Positions 6,291-8,265 of a stretch of 8,265 nt of DNA are shown piece by piece. The notes under the pieces are model-generated. The model did not search any database and had not been told where the DNA came from. It worked only from the letters and a program-made list of their open reading frames with translations. The DNA is from Treponema sp. GTDB taxonomy: Bacteria > Spirochaetota > Spirochaetia > Treponematales > UBA12059. Location of the stretch: contig JAAYUR010000295.1 of assembly GCA_012517645.1 (NCBI GenBank), forward strand, positions 1 through 8,265, given 5' to 3'. Every line of letters starts with the position of its first letter. Positions within the stretch are counted from its first letter, which is position 1. A program made the translations under genes and the position numbers.

Positions 6291-6306
6291 TGATCCCCAC
6301 GCGCAA
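6268..6306 (-). promoter_or_regulatory. Candidate promoter of ttcA-comFB operon
   Basis: On the minus strand TTGCGC (6306-6301), an 18-bp spacer and TAGTAT (6282-6277) form a weak to moderate sigma-70-like promoter. TAGTAT is the same hexamer as in the mraZ promoter. The start near 6270 would give a leader of about 80 nt to the GTG at 6188. The -10 shares five bases with that of the opposing lipoprotein promoter. Confidence 0.4.
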
Positions 6307-6991
6307 CGCGGCCCTCGCTCTGGCCGCATTCTCGATAACCCTGGCCGCCTGCACGCGTCCCCCTCCGGGCTCCTCCCCCGGGTTCCCGGGTTCCGCGGGA
6401 GGCGGCCCCCCTCCGGCCGCCCAGGAGCCCCGGCGGACCTCCGCGCCCGCTCCGGCAGGAGATCCCGGGCCCCGCCCTTCCCCCGCCGCCCCCGGGGCTC
6501 CGGCCCTCAAGGCGGCCGCCCCGGACCGGCTGATCGGGTCCCGGCCCCTGGTCCGCCTCCTGCCCGCCGACTACTACCTGGGCCCCCTGGAGGATCTCTC
6601 CGGTTCCGTTCCAGGGCCGCGGGCCCGGGCCGCCTCGGCAGCCCGGACGTTCCTGGAAGGCCTTATGGAGGGCCGCCTTGAAGCGATCGGACCGGACGCC
6701 CGGGATGTGATAGAATTCATGCTTGCGGACCTCCTGGACCCGGGATCCCGGCCTCTCGGCTGGAAGCTCGGCCGCGGGATTCCACGGCCCGAAGGAGGAT
6801 GGATCTTCCCCATCCTGCTGATGACCCGAACGGGCAGGATTCCCGGGGAAGCCTTCGCCTCGGAAGCACCAGGGTCGGCATGGAAGGTGGACCTGATCGT
6901 GCTGAATCGGGAAGAACCAATCGCGGTTCCCGGGCAGGAGCCGATGCCCTTCGACCCGACTATACGGACCGTGAAACCCACGGGAAGGTGA
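6290..6991 (+). CDS. Predicted lipoprotein with Pro/Ala/Gly-rich linker
   Basis: Family not recognised. MIPTRNAALALAAFSITLAAC is a lipoprotein signal peptide: short n-region with one Arg, hydrophobic core and lipobox LAAC with the modified cysteine at 21. Residues 22-77 are a disordered Pro/Gly/Ala/Ser-rich tether. Residues about 80-225 look folded: PADYYLGPLEDLSG (91-104), a helix ASAARTFLEGLMEGRLEAIG (114-133), a second helix DVIEFMLADLL (138-148), then strands ending SAWKVDLIVLNREEP (205-219). The layout suggests a small globular domain held away from the membrane by the tether. The start is GTG at 6290, placed directly after a good promoter and lacking a ribosome site. It lies 6 bp upstream of the PilZ gene, so the two form one operon; a shared envelope or motility task is only a guess. 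Confidence 0.82.
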   Translation: MIPTRNAALALAAFSITLAACTRPPPGSSPGFPGSAGGGPPPAAQEPRRTSAPAPAGDPGPRPSPAAPGAPALKAAAPDRLIGSRPLVRLLPADYYLGPLEDLSGSVPGPRARAASAARTFLEGLMEGRLEAIGPDARDVIEFMLADLLDPGSRPLGWKLGRGIPRPEGGWIFPILLMTRTGRIPGEAFASEAPGSAWKVDLIVLNREEPIAVPGQEPMPFDPTIRTVKPTGR

Positions 6992-6997
6992 GGCAGC

Positions 6998-8245
6998 ATG
7001 GCTGTACCGGTCAAGCGCGTCGAGCGGGAATTCCTGCTCCGGGCGGCGGCGGATGAAAACCTGGATATCATGATGTCCACGGGGGGCGCGGAGTGGACCG
7101 TCCGCATCACGGAGGTGAGGGACAAGTTCGTCGTGTTCCGCCATTCCGCGCCCCTCCACGCCTTGATGAAGGGCGCGTACCTGGACTTCACCTTCCTTGT
7201 CCGGGGCCAGACCGTCGCCTTCCGCGCCCGGATCAAGGAAGCCGCGGAATCCCGATTGGTCACGGAGATGCCCGAGACGGTATGGAAAAACCTGAGCCGG
7301 CGCTATCCGCGGATGAACCCGCCCGCGGGGCTCAAGGTGTCCTTCTCCTTCAAGGGCGAGCGATACGAACTCCCCTTCCCAGCCTCCCAGGCCTTCGACC
7401 CCGTGGAGGAGCCCCAGGCGAACCCGGAATTCGAGCCCCGGGACATTCGTAAGCTCATGCAGGAGTTCTACCGCAAGGCCGGCAAGGTCGCCTCCGACCG
7501 GGGCGTGGTCATGTACAAGTCCCGGGGACCCGAGGGGATCGAGGAGGAACTCCTGACCCGTCACGGACGCATCTACTACCTGCCCACGGCGATCGGCGGC
7601 ATCCCCGTCGTGGATCCCTACGTCTCCCAACGGATCCTGACCCGGGACGATTTCCTGGCCTACTTCGAGGAACGGGGCGTGGAGGCGAGCTACCGGGAAG
7701 ACGAGCTGGCCCGGTTCGAGCGCGCCAAGCGGGTCGAGGGCGTCCTTTCGGAGCTCAAGATTCCCATACTATTCCAGGAATACGTTGTGGGTTTCGTGCA
7801 CATCCTGAACCGCCAGCCCGGGAAAGCCCCCTTCGACCTGGGTGTCCTGGACACATTCGCGCAGTTCGCCAAGGTCCTGGCCTGGTCCCTGAAAATCAAC
7901 GGGTATTTCCGAAACGCCCCGCGCCGGGGCTCGGGGATACCGACGGAAACCATCGACCTGTCCGCCGGGGGCATCCTGTTCGGAAGTCCGGACGAATCCC
8001 TCCAGAGAGCCCTGCTGGAGGGTTCGGAGATCGTGGTGACCCTGTCCACGGGCAAGCGGAACATCTCGGCGGGGGGCGTGGTGCGGCGCAGATTCCTGGA
8101 CGAACAGGGAACCTTCTTCGGAGTGGCCTTCACCCACATAGCGCCGGAGGATTTCCGCTACCTCTTCGAATACCTCTACGGCCGACCCTTCACGGACGAC
8201 GACGCGACCAGCATCGAGGGGCTTCCCATGAGGGGCATGCTCTAG
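6998..8245 (+). CDS. PilZ-domain protein (putative c-di-GMP receptor) with central GAF/DUF1577-like region
   Basis: Soluble protein of 415 aa in three parts. Residues 1-125 resemble the N-terminal part of YcgR-like proteins: a strand-rich module ending in LSRRYPRM (99-106), which contains R101-x3-R105, then a strand KVSFSFKGERYELPF (113-127). Residues about 147-303 form a mixed alpha/beta region (IPILFQEYVVGFVHILNRQ 255-273, PFDLGVLDTFAQFAKVLAWSL 278-298) like a GAF domain; spirochaetal PilZ proteins often carry DUF1577 here. Residues about 304-400 hold RNAPR (305-309), DLSAGG (320-325) and GGVVRRRF...GTFFGVAFTH, a PilZ barrel. The RxxxR and DxSxxG motifs known to bind c-di-GMP are therefore present. 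ATG at 6998 follows GAAGGTGAGG and lies 6 bp after the lipoprotein stop. It may act in motility or envelope control; there is no membrane segment. Confidence 0.88.
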   Translation: MAVPVKRVEREFLLRAAADENLDIMMSTGGAEWTVRITEVRDKFVVFRHSAPLHALMKGAYLDFTFLVRGQTVAFRARIKEAAESRLVTEMPETVWKNLSRRYPRMNPPAGLKVSFSFKGERYELPFPASQAFDPVEEPQANPEFEPRDIRKLMQEFYRKAGKVASDRGVVMYKSRGPEGIEEELLTRHGRIYYLPTAIGGIPVVDPYVSQRILTRDDFLAYFEERGVEASYREDELARFERAKRVEGVLSELKIPILFQEYVVGFVHILNRQPGKAPFDLGVLDTFAQFAKVLAWSLKINGYFRNAPRRGSGIPTETIDLSAGGILFGSPDESLQRALLEGSEIVVTLSTGKRNISAGGVVRRRFLDEQGTFFGVAFTHIAPEDFRYLFEYLYGRPFTDDDATSIEGLPMRGML

Positions 8246-8265
8246 CATACCGGTCGGGACCGTCG
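8246..8265 (+). other. Start of the intergenic region after the PilZ gene
   Basis: Only 20 bases remain. CGGTC and GACCG (8252-8263 region) form a short inverted repeat with a 2-base loop that could belong to a terminator cut off by the window edge. Nothing further can be supported. Confidence 0.2.

Noticed and set aside
6189..6329. Longer TtcA starts at 6329 or 6278
   Set aside because: 6329 would overlap the lipoprotein gene, 6278 lies on a candidate -10 box, and neither has a convincing ribosome site; the added residues do not resemble the family. 6278 cannot be fully excluded.
6185..7630. 481-codon minus-strand open frame across the lipoprotein and PilZ genes
   Set aside because: It overlaps the start of ttcA and two well-supported plus-strand genes, and its G/R/P-rich composition shows no domain.

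Overview
The window is GC-rich, densely packed bacterial chromosome with ten protein-coding genes and no RNA genes, insertion sequences or CRISPR arrays. The gene set points to a high-GC member of the Spirochaetes. The dcw cluster is contracted and runs mraZ-rsmH-ftsL-murF-mraY without ftsI or murE. There is a ComFB-family protein with an extra beta-rich domain, and a long PilZ protein whose middle part resembles a domain known from spirochaetes. This placement is inference from gene content, of moderate confidence; no species marker is present.

Region 1 (1-4122, minus strand) is the head of the cell-wall/division operon, read right to left: mraZ, rsmH, ftsL, murF and the start of mraY, which runs off the left edge just before its His-rich motif. 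Gaps are 8 and 3 bp and overlaps are 4 and 8 bp, so the genes are almost certainly one transcript with translational coupling. A promoter (TTGACA-N16-TAGTAT) and a four-copy, 10-bp-period MraZ operator lie directly before mraZ. The products are a cluster regulator, a 16S rRNA methyltransferase, a divisome protein, and the enzymes that complete UDP-MurNAc-pentapeptide and attach it to undecaprenyl phosphate (lipid I synthesis).

Region 2 (4123-4669) holds an AT-rich intergenic stretch, then one small plus-strand gene of unknown function (80 aa) that diverges from mraZ and seems to start without a leader. A short hairpin lies between it and the convergent comFB-like gene.

Region 3 (4670-6188, minus strand) is a two-gene operon. 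A TtcA-type tRNA thiolation enzyme has an intact PP-loop and all three Fe-S cysteines; it overlaps by 14 bp a ComFB-domain protein with a C-terminal beta-rich domain.

Region 4 (6189-8265, plus strand) diverges from ttcA across about 100 bp carrying two promoter candidates whose -10 elements share bases. It encodes a predicted lipoprotein with a Pro/Ala/Gly-rich linker, then, 6 bp on, a 415-aa PilZ-family c-di-GMP receptor candidate with an unusual architecture.

The most noteworthy points are the textbook MraZ operator merged with the mraZ ribosome binding site, the possibly interrupted PilZ domain, the ComFB/beta-domain fusion, and the close spacing of two families of cyclic-dinucleotide receptor (ComFB and PilZ) around a tRNA-modification gene.
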